Positions 7,872 through 15,187 of a stretch of 64,000 nucleotides of DNA are shown here, one piece after another (the first letter of the stretch is position 1; the number at the start of each line of letters is the position of its first letter). The notes under the pieces are model-generated. The model saw only the letters and a list, made by a program, of their open reading frames with translations, did not search any database and was not told the DNA's origin. This DNA comes from Acidimicrobiales bacterium MED-G01 (GTDB lineage: Bacteria > Actinomycetota > Acidimicrobiia > Acidimicrobiales > Poriferisodalaceae), in the NCBI GenBank assembly GCA_002457435.1, contig NTLA01000002.1:62001-126000 (forward strand), given 5' to 3'. A program made the position numbers and the translations under genes.

Positions 7872-8006
7872 ATGCGAACGATAGAAGACTCAGCTTTCGA
7901 TACCCATATCGTCGTAGGATTCATTTATGAAGCTTGGCTACCTCACAGGAAATCATGCCGGTGGAATTCTTCCCGGCGACCTAGCAAGAGAGTTGGAGAG
8001 TCGTGA
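7872..8006 (+). CDS. Possible short upstream ORF overlapping the next gene
   Basis: An ATG at 7872 has a very strong Shine-Dalgarno, GAGGAGG, with 7-nt spacing. It opens a 44-codon frame that runs into the oxidoreductase coding region in the +1 frame and stops at 8006. The ribosome site partly overlaps a perfect 12-bp palindrome, CCTCAGCTGAGG (7850-7861). The peptide (MRTIEDSAFDTHIVVGFIYE...) resembles nothing I know. It could be a leader ORF, a small protein or chance. It is not a mis-called oxidoreductase start, because it is out of frame. Confidence 0.25.
   Translation: MRTIEDSAFDTHIVVGFIYEAWLPHRKSCRWNSSRRPSKRVGES
7915..7920 (+). promoter_or_regulatory. Putative -10 element of the F420-type oxidoreductase
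   Basis: TAGGAT lies 6 nt before ATG 7927. The same bases could act as a weak ribosome site (AGGA, 8-nt spacing), so the leaderless reading is not unique here. Confidence 0.35.
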
Positions 8007-8808
8007 TTTCGACTCAGTCTGGTTCCCAGAACACAGCCACATACCGGTAGAAAGACGCAGCCCATATCCAAATGGCGGTCAGTTACCTGGTAGCTACTTC
8101 CACATGATGGACCCATGGGTATCCATTGCATCAGCTGCTGCAGAAACCTCAACCTTGACCTTGGGGACTGGCATTTGCTTACTCCTAGAACACGACCTTT
8201 TGGACCTAGCTTGCACAGTAGCTACTGCAGACGTCTTATCCGAAGGCCGAGTTGTGATGGGCATTGGAGTCGGCTGGAATGAAGAAGAACTCGAGAACCA
8301 TCGCCCAGATCTGCCATTCAAAAAGCGTTATTCTGCGATGCGCGAAAGGGTCGAAGCGCTACGTCTCGCTTGGAGCGAAGAAGAGGTAGCGTTCTCAGGT
8401 ACCTGGGACACCTATTCAGCTTCATGGGTCTTTCCAAAACCTACTAACGGGACAGTACCTATCGCTCTTGGCAATGCCGGTCCCCTAGGCATTAAACATG
8501 CTGCAGAATATGCCGACGAATGGGCACCAATTGACGTCGGGGTAATGAACGTAGACGGGAAGCCAGACGTTTTTAAAGGCATACAACGTTTCCGTGACTT
8601 GGCGGATGAAGCAGGCAGAGACGGAAAATCAATACCGATTTCTCTCTACGTTTGGGGACGACCACACCAAGAACGGCTCGAGAGCTACGCAGCGGCCGGC
8701 GTCACTCAATTTATTTTTACTCCAGTGAATTTTGAATTGCCGTCAGCTGATGAAACCTTGCGCTACCTCGATGAACTCAGCACAACAGTCGAAGCGTTTC
8801 GTTCCTAG
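7927..8808 (+). CDS. LLM-class (F420-type) oxidoreductase
   Basis: A 293-aa luciferase-like monooxygenase-fold protein typical of coenzyme F420-dependent actinobacterial enzymes. It has the MKLGYLTGNHAGG start, DSVWFPEHSHIP, a LTLGTGICLLLEHDLLDLACTVATADVLSEGRVVMGIGVGWNEEEL core and a KPTNGTVPIALGNAGPLGIKHAAEYADEW segment, all characteristic. The cofactor (F420 or FMN) and substrate cannot be decided from sequence alone. Its stop overlaps the stop of the convergent 347-aa gene through a shared palindromic CTAG. Confidence 0.88.
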   Translation: MKLGYLTGNHAGGILPGDLARELESRDFDSVWFPEHSHIPVERRSPYPNGGQLPGSYFHMMDPWVSIASAAAETSTLTLGTGICLLLEHDLLDLACTVATADVLSEGRVVMGIGVGWNEEELENHRPDLPFKKRYSAMRERVEALRLAWSEEEVAFSGTWDTYSASWVFPKPTNGTVPIALGNAGPLGIKHAAEYADEWAPIDVGVMNVDGKPDVFKGIQRFRDLADEAGRDGKSIPISLYVWGRPHQERLESYAAAGVTQFIFTPVNFELPSADETLRYLDELSTTVEAFRS

Positions 8809-9848
8809 AACTTGTTCGGGGGCGCTCCCTCAGAGATCCTCCAGAGAAATCTGCTCTCTCCGACGTCAAGCCGCTCCAAGAGACTTAGTCGTAAATTTGG
8901 CTGGACAACAAGGAGAACCCCCTCCCATAAACCCATGAGGCCGTCCATCCACTCCGGCGTGTTCTCTGTTTCCAGTCCACTCATCAGACCCCAGGTGGTT
9001 TGAGACAAATCAGACCCCACTCGCTCGACGCTGTCCCCCTGGGCAACCAAAAGGGCCTCAAGAATATCAATTGGCTCTTCCAGGCCCAATATCTTTCGAG
9101 TTTCCACCGAGTACTGCATGCCTATCTTGCGTCCCGTGCGGTAAAGGATTCCTTGAGCGACCAAGGGACCTAACTCCTGGGTTATCACCGGAATAATATT
9201 GCGGATGTAATCCATGCTGTAGTTCCGAAGCACTTTGTGGAGACGTTCGACAGGCCACTCTTTGTTGTCTAGAACCGGTAAATCTTGCTCCCGAATAGGA
9301 GGACACGTTTCGCCATAACGAAACCTCAAGCGATCGCTCGGCAAGAGTGGCTGATCTTCTTCTATGTAATAACCCTCCAGACCAGGCATCCCGTCGACAG
9401 TCTGACTCGTGCACACAAACCCCAAATTGGGATTTCCCAACAAGACTCCGTTATTAGCGTGCCATCCCAACAACATCGCCCTCGATACCTGAGTGGGAAT
9501 AGCAGCGATAGCGGTTCCGTCGAAAATCCACCTCGGAGGCAAATACCGGATCCAAGCTTTCTTCTCTGATTCCGGAACAAAGGCGACTGATACACCGCCT
9601 AAGTGGTTGGAGAGGTAATGGTACTTAGCGCATGCGACGGCATCTGGTTCATCTCCAAGACCTAGTTTCGCTAACCCCGGCAAAAACCGTTCTTCTTGCT
9701 GCCGTCGAAACAGCTGTTGCACTACAGCAGTCGTTCTCTCAGTGCCAGTTTCAACCACCAAGGCCAGTATCAATCCCGTCAAGTAGCGATGAAGCAGGTT
9801 GCCGATTGCTTCATAGCCCGACTCGACTACTTTTCGAGAACCACTCAC
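8805..9848 (-). CDS. Conserved-looking protein of unknown function (347 aa)
   Basis: A 347-aa soluble protein with no family I recognise with certainty. The C-terminal half is helical and contains RNYSMDYIRNIIPVITQELGPLVAQGILYRTGRKIGMQYSVE and a terminal strand SRFLWRISEG. That arrangement vaguely recalls small-molecule-binding or ATC-hydrolase-like helical bundles, but this is not strong enough to name. GTG 9848 has a good GAGGAG site with 5-nt spacing. It is the last gene of the leftward bpa run, 24 bp after the nitroreductase-like gene, and shares its stop with the convergent oxidoreductase. Confidence 0.7.
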   Translation of the reverse strand: MSGSRKVVESGYEAIGNLLHRYLTGLILALVVETGTERTTAVVQQLFRRQQEERFLPGLAKLGLGDEPDAVACAKYHYLSNHLGGVSVAFVPESEKKAWIRYLPPRWIFDGTAIAAIPTQVSRAMLLGWHANNGVLLGNPNLGFVCTSQTVDGMPGLEGYYIEEDQPLLPSDRLRFRYGETCPPIREQDLPVLDNKEWPVERLHKVLRNYSMDYIRNIIPVITQELGPLVAQGILYRTGRKIGMQYSVETRKILGLEEPIDILEALLVAQGDSVERVGSDLSQTTWGLMSGLETENTPEWMDGLMGLWEGVLLVVQPNLRLSLLERLDVGESRFLWRISEGAPPNKF

Positions 9849-9872
9849 AGTTGCTCCTCGTCGGTAACCCGG

Positions 9873-10487
9873 CTACCAGTGTCCGCGATGCACGACACTA
9901 GTTATATTTCCTTCTAAGGGGCGTCGACCGATTGAAATTGACCGACCTGCTTGCTGATCGGCCTCATCGGGCAACCCGAGGGCGATTGTTCCGATGGGCG
10001 TCCGACTGCTTGGTACTCCCAAGACATCCGCAAGCTCTGGTGCAAAGTCGAACATCCCGAAGAACAGAACTCCTAATCCTTCGTTGATCGCCGCAAGCTG
10101 CATTGTCATAGCTGCGAAACCGCCGTCGACCACCCAATAGGGGGTGGCCCATGCCTCGACACCATCACCGAGACCGCTTTTTGTCTTATCTGGTTGGCTA
10201 TAACGTCGCACATAGGCGTCGGGATCAGCCCAGATGGTTACTAAAACCGGCGCACGCAAAAGCCCTTGCCAACGAAACTTTTCTCGGCGCCCTGGTGGCA
10301 GAGTGACATCCCAATAAAGTGACGTTTCGGATCCTTCAAGAACAACGAAATCAAAGCCTTGAGTATTTCCCGCCGATGGCACACGGCGCGAAGAATCAAG
10401 AACCTTGTTCAGAGTGGCTACTGGTACCGGATCCGCCAGAAAAGACCTTGTCATTTTCCGCTTGTGGATTAGATCAGAGAATTCCAC
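9873..10487 (-). CDS. Nitroreductase-family flavoprotein
   Basis: About 204 aa of the FMN-dependent nitroreductase fold. Visible are the N-terminal IHKRKMTRSFLADPVP with the family Arg-Ser region, SSRRVPSAGNTQGFDFVVLE, and FAAMTMQLAAINEGLGVLFFGMFD. The C-terminal TPIGTIALGLPDE is a usual closing segment. The physiological substrate is unknown; family members reduce nitro compounds, quinones, enones or coenzymes. The track start at 10544 overlaps the upstream gene; GTG 10487 (VEFSDLIHKRK) lies 16 nt after that gene's stop and is preferred. Confidence 0.85.
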   Translation of the reverse strand: MEFSDLIHKRKMTRSFLADPVPVATLNKVLDSSRRVPSAGNTQGFDFVVLEGSETSLYWDVTLPPGRREKFRWQGLLRAPVLVTIWADPDAYVRRYSQPDKTKSGLGDGVEAWATPYWVVDGGFAAMTMQLAAINEGLGVLFFGMFDFAPELADVLGVPSSRTPIGTIALGLPDEADQQAGRSISIGRRPLEGNITSVVHRGHW

Positions 10488-10503
10488 GAGCTTCGCCGAA
10501 GAA

Positions 10504-11169
10504 TTAGAGTAGCTTGGCGAGCTTCTCGCGGGTGGCCCATCCAAAGGTCACCAGTGCGTCGCCCTTCAAGACGTCGTGGCCTTCGAACAGGGCTGTCACC
10601 TCGGGCTTGATGCTTTCCGGTTTCGATGAATTGTGGCTGAGGACCAAGGAAGGCAGACCTTCTCCATAAACACGGAACTCCTTGGCTTTATATTCTCCTC
10701 TTACTTCGAAACGCTTGGCTAGTCGGCGCCCCCAAGCTCGATCCTCGCCGTTCGCTTCATAGCCCGGTCGGGGAACGACACGACTAAGCGGCTTATACGC
10801 GTCAAAGGCTGCAGGATCAGACATTTGCGCTGCCACGAGGACATCTTCGTCAGGAAATGCCAGCACCGCTCTCCGCATTTGATCTGTAATCATTGCTTTC
10901 AAGGCGCTCTCTCTGCGACTCGTCCTTTTCACTGCGGCAAGGCCAATCAGTACCGTTGGGTCCCCACCCACACGTTCGAGAGTGCAAAAACCATAAGCGG
11001 ACAGCTTGTTGCCCTCTCGGACCTGAGTTACCAAAACCCAGGCATCTCTTTGTTTGGATAACTCCCCCACGTCAAAGACGACGGGCTCATCCTCAATGAG
11101 GTCAGCCATTTCTTCGATCTCAGCATCGCTTAGAGCGGTGCAGTCTTTAGTTTCGACCGTCAGGGCCAT
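10504..11169 (-). CDS. Protein of unknown function (221 aa) next to bpa
   Basis: A 221-aa soluble protein starting at ATG 11169 (MALTVETKDC), chosen for its GGAGG ribosome site; the longer track ORF overlaps bpa. An acidic helix (LSDAEIEEMADLIEDEP) is followed by alternating strands and helices, including VREGNKLSAYGFCTLERVGG and TVLIGLAAVKRTSRRESALKAMI, then a basic middle and VLKGDALVTFGWATREKLAKLL at the end. The VKRTSRRESALKAM region looks slightly like an acetyl-CoA-binding GNAT turn, but I cannot support that call. It sits between bpa and the nitroreductase-like gene. Confidence 0.68.
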   Translation of the reverse strand: MALTVETKDCTALSDAEIEEMADLIEDEPVVFDVGELSKQRDAWVLVTQVREGNKLSAYGFCTLERVGGDPTVLIGLAAVKRTSRRESALKAMITDQMRRAVLAFPDEDVLVAAQMSDPAAFDAYKPLSRVVPRPGYEANGEDRAWGRRLAKRFEVRGEYKAKEFRVYGEGLPSLVLSHNSSKPESIKPEVTALFEGHDVLKGDALVTFGWATREKLAKLL

Positions 11170-11248
11170 CAGGAATGTTCCTCCATCAGTGCGCGTCGAC
11201 CCAACAGTCCAGCCGATAAACGACAATTGAGCAAAATGAGACCGGGAA

Positions 11249-11779
11249 TCATAGGTAAACGCCCCCCGGATGAGTTTCTGACTGAACACCGTCGGCACCC
11301 TGGGGCGCCCCCAGTCCTGGAGGGAGCGCACCCTGACGCATCTCCATCAGTTGACGTTGAGCCATCATCTGCTGGGCTGCTACGGCTGCCTGAATACCGT
11401 GGAACAAACCCTCAAGCCAACCAACCAGCTGGGCTTGAGCGACTCGTAGTTCTGCCTCGGACGGAGAATCAGAGCTAAAAGGTAAGGCCAGCCGCTCTAA
11501 TTCTTCCTTTAGCTCAGGAGCTAACGCCTCCGACAGTTCAGCTACAGATTGCTCGTAGATTTCCCTCATCCGGTCGCGGCTCGCTTCGTCGAGCTCAGCT
11601 CCACGGACCTCTTCCAACAAGGTTCTGATCATCGAGCCAATTCGCATCACCTTGGCCGGCTCTGAAATCGCAGGCGGCTCTTCTTCGAGTTCAATGGCGC
11701 CATCGGGCTCGATCAGCTCAACATCTTCCTGAACCGACCCTGAAGGTGCGCCAGCAGAGTCTGATTGCTGCTCAACCAT
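11249..11779 (-). CDS. bpa: Bacterial proteasome activator Bpa (DUF2587)
   Basis: A 176-aa protein strongly resembling mycobacterial Bpa, the ATP-independent ring that opens the 20S proteasome gate. The core PAKVMRIGSMIRTLLEEVRGAELDEASRDRMREIYEQS and AELRVAQAQLVGWLEGLFHGIQAAVAAQQMMAQRQLMEMRQGALPPG is nearly diagnostic. The C-terminus ends in GGVYL, close to the GQYL tail that docks in proteasome pockets. The N-terminal 40 residues are acidic and probably disordered. It implies that this organism has a 20S proteasome encoded elsewhere. ATG 11779 is preferred to the TTG two codons upstream, with TAGAAT 6 nt before it. Confidence 0.95.
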   Translation of the reverse strand: MVEQQSDSAGAPSGSVQEDVELIEPDGAIELEEEPPAISEPAKVMRIGSMIRTLLEEVRGAELDEASRDRMREIYEQSVAELSEALAPELKEELERLALPFSSDSPSEAELRVAQAQLVGWLEGLFHGIQAAVAAQQMMAQRQLMEMRQGALPPGLGAPQGADGVQSETHPGGVYL

Positions 11780-11785
11780 GTCCAA

Positions 11786-11791
11786 ATTCTA
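11786..11791 (-). promoter_or_regulatory. Putative -10 element of bpa
   Basis: TAGAAT, 6 nt before ATG 11779, lies in the 42-bp gap after the phosphodiesterase gene. It suggests bpa and the three genes after it can be transcribed separately. Confidence 0.45.
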
Positions 11792-11821
11792 CCGGCGAAG
11801 GCGGCTGAACGACCCAAAAAA

Positions 11822-12916
11822 CTAGGAGAAGCTGATAAAGGGGACCAGCATCTCTTCGCGAGTCATGGAACCGTGTCGAGCTACCAACTGTGGAGCGTCT
11901 GGCTGACGCGGATCCATCAGCGCTACCGGCTCTCGAGCCACGATTGCCACCTCCCCCATCCTCATTCGGGCTTCAGGGGTGACATGGGCACCAAACCAAC
12001 ACTCATCAAGAATCTGTTCTATCGCTACTATCCAAGCCACATCAGAATGAGCTTGAGCAGCTTCGAGTAACCCTTCCGCTCTGCCGTCTTTGGCATGAAG
12101 CCATAAGAACCGGGCCTCACCCGAGGTACCTGATGTCCTCTGGACGAGTTCCTCATCAAGGTCAAAGACTTGATCCCCCACTTCGACCATCCCATGATCC
12201 GCCGTGAGGAGTAGTGCCGCATCTTCTGGAAGTTCCTCAATTATCCGTTCGACAAGTGCATCTACGAACTTAAGTTCGTCCAAATAGTGCCGTTGCATGC
12301 CATGGACATGAGCAACCTTGTCTAGACCGTCGTAGTACGCGTAAACAAAGGGCGATCCAAATTTGACCTGATCTGCAATCTCCGTGACCAAAGTTGCAGG
12401 TGACCACCAACCGCAAAATTCTCCATTTCGCAGATGGGCTTGAGTGAAACCACTCACCCGGAACTCGGCCCGAGTGACCACCGGCGGACGCGCACCCAAA
12501 AAGGGCTCCACTGGCTGAAAATCAATTGGGGGAAGATCCTTCAGCATTGATTTTGATCCAGCGGTCCAACGTAAACAATTCAAAAGCCCCTGAGGCGTGT
12601 CGATCTTGTACCCGACGACACCATGTTCGCCTGGTAGCACCCCTGTACAAATCGATGTCAATGCCGCTGCAGTCGTGCTCGGAGCGACAGTAGTTATAGG
12701 CGTACCCAAGGCCTCGCCAAGGCAAGGAAGCTGATCGCGATACCTGTCGATTTGATGCCACCCCAAGCCATCAACAACGAATAGAACTATGGATTGAGAC
12801 GCCAAGACCGCCTCAGAAACCAAAGACGTCGACTTTCTCATAACGATCGCAGGGACGATAGATGAGACAGACATCTCTCCGCCAGACGGAATAATCATCC
12901 CTTCAACACCTGCCAC
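11822..12916 (-). CDS. Alkaline-phosphatase-superfamily phosphodiesterase
   Basis: A 364-aa protein of the type I phosphodiesterase/nucleotide pyrophosphatase group. Two-metal-site motifs are visible: FVVDGLGWHQID (first Asp), VAPSTTAAALTSICTGVLPGEHGVVGY with the nucleophile Thr or Ser, YYDGLDKVAHVHG, LLTADHGMVEVGD and a late RHGSM. Enzymes of this fold hydrolyse phosphate mono- or diesters, often nucleotides or lipid head groups; the substrate here is open. No clear signal peptide is seen, so a cytoplasmic location is possible. GTG 12916 has AGGGAG 5 nt upstream. Confidence 0.85.
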   Translation of the reverse strand: MAGVEGMIIPSGGEMSVSSIVPAIVMRKSTSLVSEAVLASQSIVLFVVDGLGWHQIDRYRDQLPCLGEALGTPITTVAPSTTAAALTSICTGVLPGEHGVVGYKIDTPQGLLNCLRWTAGSKSMLKDLPPIDFQPVEPFLGARPPVVTRAEFRVSGFTQAHLRNGEFCGWWSPATLVTEIADQVKFGSPFVYAYYDGLDKVAHVHGMQRHYLDELKFVDALVERIIEELPEDAALLLTADHGMVEVGDQVFDLDEELVQRTSGTSGEARFLWLHAKDGRAEGLLEAAQAHSDVAWIVAIEQILDECWFGAHVTPEARMRMGEVAIVAREPVALMDPRQPDAPQLVARHGSMTREEMLVPFISFS

Positions 12917-13001
12917 AGTTGCTCCCTAGATGCGATAACGGCTACCCAAACTCAAAGGTAGCGAGATAAAAGAAAAATCGTTAGCTGCAAGCCAGTCTTC
13001 C

Positions 13002-13949
13002 TCAGAACGAGCTGGAGGAGGCAGAATCAGGATTCTGCGCTCTGAAAGCGTCCAGCGCTCGTCTGAAATCAGCTGGAGGTTCAGAGGTGAACGACATTTC
13101 CTCAGCACTGACAGGGTGCAGGAACGCAATCTCAGCAGCGTGGAGCAACGGTCTCCCAACTCCGAAGGGATCTTTCTTTCCATAGGTTGAGTCTCCGAGG
13201 ACTGGAGAATCGATAGCCCTCAAATGAACTCGAATCTGGTGGGTTCGCCCGGTATCTAATGTGCACCTCAACAAAGACGCAGGATCGGGATTCCGCCAGG
13301 TCTCTAGGACCTCGTAATGAGTTCGAGCCTCGCGGCCATCTTCCGTCACAGTCATCCTTGTTCGAGACCGGCGGCTACGACCAATGGGAGCTTCGATAGT
13401 TCCCTTCGGAGCTTCAGGGCAACCAGCAACGATCGTCAAATAACTTCGGTGTATCTCTCGACTTGAAAGAGCTTCGCTCAGGTAGGTCAACGCCTCATTC
13501 GTTCTTGCGCAAATCAACAACCCACTTGTGTCGCGGTCCAAACGGTGAACTATGCCGGGTCGTTCAAGTGCTCCTACTTCTGCAACTTCTGGATACCTCG
13601 CCAACAAACCGTGAGCCAACGTGGAGTCCTGCCGCCCGGCTCCTGCGTGCACTACTAAACCAATAGGTTTATCGACCACAATCACTGCTTCGTCTTCGTA
13701 TACAACTTCGAATTCAACGCTTGCGTCAGGAACAAGTGCCTGCGACATCTCTTCCTCTGCAGGCTTCTCGACCTCTACATAGTCCCCTTTCGTTACACGA
13801 TCTGAGCCGTTGACAACTTTTTCTTCATTCCGGATCACCTTCCCATCAGCGATCAGCCTGGCTATAGCGCTACGACTAAAACCAGTCATCAGCGATGCAA
13901 CACGGTCCACGCGTTCACCATCTAGTGCGTTTGGAATTTCTTCACGCAC
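13002..13949 (-). CDS. RluA-family 23S rRNA pseudouridine synthase (RluD-like)
   Basis: A 315-aa two-domain enzyme: an N-terminal S4 RNA-binding domain (about residues 10-70, SRSAIARLIADGKVIRNEEKV) and a pseudouridine synthase domain with the catalytic motif GIVHRLDRDTSGLLICAR. LRCTLDTGRTHQIRVHLRAIDSPVLGDSTYG is the second family hallmark. It isomerises uridines in rRNA; the position modified cannot be assigned. It overlaps the end of lspA by 8 bp, a pairing common in bacteria, and the two are surely cotranscribed. A Ser-rich tail ends the protein. Confidence 0.94.
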   Translation of the reverse strand: MREEIPNALDGERVDRVASLMTGFSRSAIARLIADGKVIRNEEKVVNGSDRVTKGDYVEVEKPAEEEMSQALVPDASVEFEVVYEDEAVIVVDKPIGLVVHAGAGRQDSTLAHGLLARYPEVAEVGALERPGIVHRLDRDTSGLLICARTNEALTYLSEALSSREIHRSYLTIVAGCPEAPKGTIEAPIGRSRRSRTRMTVTEDGREARTHYEVLETWRNPDPASLLRCTLDTGRTHQIRVHLRAIDSPVLGDSTYGKKDPFGVGRPLLHAAEIAFLHPVSAEEMSFTSEPPADFRRALDAFRAQNPDSASSSSF

Positions 13950-14430
13950 CGTTCAATCCTCCCCGTTGTTCAACCCACATAGTTACCGACAAAAGCAAGA
14001 CGCCAATAACGATTGCCATATCTGCAACATTAAAAACAGGCCAGAACCGGAAATCGATAAAATCAACTACTGCCCCCCGGCCCCACCCCGGAGTTCGCAG
14101 CGCGCGGTCAATGAGATTCCCGCACGCACCTCCGAGCACGAGACCGAGTGCCAAAGTTCCAACAGTGCTGGGAAATCTACTTCTCATTCTCCAAAGGACA
14201 ACGACAACTACCAGAGCAACCAAACCCAAGATGGGCCCGAGGCCTTGGCCGGTGCTGAAAGCGAATCCAGTGTTCGCTACCAGATGAAACCGAAGTTTCC
14301 AAAAAACATCAATCGAACGATCACTTAACGCGCCGACTGCCCAATATTTGCTCCACTGGTCGACAGCTATAACAAAAATCGCGCTGAAGGCTACCCAAGA
14401 CGACGTCGGTGCTTTTGGAGACGTAGCCAC
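13942..14430 (-). CDS. lspA: Lipoprotein signal peptidase LspA
   Basis: A 162-aa membrane aspartyl protease that cleaves signal peptides from prolipoproteins after lipidation. Four hydrophobic segments are visible. The catalytic Asp pair is in GGACGNLIDRAL and VDFIDFRFWPVFNVADMAI. The track start at 14469 is a TTG inside the preceding gene; GTG 14430 (VATSPKAPTS) lies 4 nt after that gene's stop and gives a normal length. A substrate candidate in this window is the GerMN lipoprotein at 43.1 kb. Confidence 0.95.
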   Translation of the reverse strand: MATSPKAPTSSWVAFSAIFVIAVDQWSKYWAVGALSDRSIDVFWKLRFHLVANTGFAFSTGQGLGPILGLVALVVVVVLWRMRSRFPSTVGTLALGLVLGGACGNLIDRALRTPGWGRGAVVDFIDFRFWPVFNVADMAIVIGVLLLSVTMWVEQRGGLNGA

Positions 14431-14434
14431 AGGG

Positions 14435-15015
14435 TCACCGCCACGACATGCCGGTGGCTTTCTCCTCAACCCGCTTGTCAGCGTGGGGAATCGCTTCTAG
14501 CCGTTCTTTCGGTATCGGAAGCCCCGAAACCACACTTATTCCGTATGTGTCCTTCTTAATTCTTTCAAGCGCATCGTCGATTTCTTGAATCGCGGCACGA
14601 GCTTGCGCTGAAAGCTGCAGGTCCCGATCACGTTCAACCGCGATTGAATCCCCTTCTCCTGATTCTTCGTCAAACTGAACGTCACCCGGTTCACGATCTC
14701 TAGCTAACTGATCAGCTTCAGCCTCGAGGAATTCGGCATGTCGGGTGTAGCTATCTCGTTCAGTCAACAGAGCATCTCGTTGCTTCTTCAGCCATGCTGC
14801 GTTGAAACGCGCCTTCGCAGAAATTTTCTTCTTCGCAGGAGCCTTCTTCTTAGCCACTGCCTTCTTCTTCGCAGGAGCCTTCTTCTTAGCCACTGCCTTC
14901 TTCTTCGCAGGAGCCTTCTTCTTAGCCACTGTCTTCTTAGCCACTGCCTTCTTCTTCGCAGGAGCCTTCTTCTTCTTAGCCACTGCCTTCTTAGCCACTG
15001 CCTTCTTCTTAGCCA
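14435..15015 (-). CDS. DksA/TraR-like protein with Lys/Ala-rich N-terminal tail
   Basis: A 193-aa protein. The first 65 residues are tandem KKKAPAKKKAVA repeats resembling histone H1 tails. The rest is a DksA/TraR-type coiled coil (AAWLKKQRDALLTERDSYTRHAEFLEAEADQL and IQEIDDALERIKKDTYGIS). The end aligns with the zinc-finger region, SVVSGLPIPKERLEAIPHADKRVEEK, but all four usual cysteines are replaced. DksA-like proteins bind the RNA polymerase secondary channel, and the basic tail should bind DNA or RNA, so a transcription or nucleoid role is likely. ATG 15015 follows AGGAAAGAAGG. An extension to 15100 lacks a ribosome site. Confidence 0.83.
14820..15015 (-). repeat. In-frame tandem repeat coding the Lys/Ala tail
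   Basis: Imperfect tandem units built on GCAGGAGCCTTCTTCTTAGC and a CTTCTTCTTC spacer (plus-strand reading). The period is 36 bp in the best-conserved copies and several units are almost identical. Each unit encodes KKKAPAKKKAVA, so the array can gain or lose 12 residues by slippage without a frameshift. The long plus-strand ORF here is a by-product of the repeat. Confidence 0.85.
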
Positions 15016-15187
15016 TTGCCTTCTTTCCTAGCCATAACTCGCCTGTCGAATACTCGGGTTCGAAAAGGTGTCGCATCATATCCCCGAAGCGACGCTTCAT
15101 CGCGGACTATGCCAAGAACATTGAAATAACAGGCAAACAAATTCCAGGCGGTAACTTGAATGGTTGCATGCCTTACCAGAATCAACC

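Noticed and set aside
14820-15015. Repeat array resembling CRISPR
   Set aside because: Units are contiguous and coding, with no unique spacers and no cas genes.
15016-15187. Possible T-box riboswitch before ileS
   Set aside because: No T-box consensus or terminator hairpin is present. GGCGGTAAC is only a weak resemblance.
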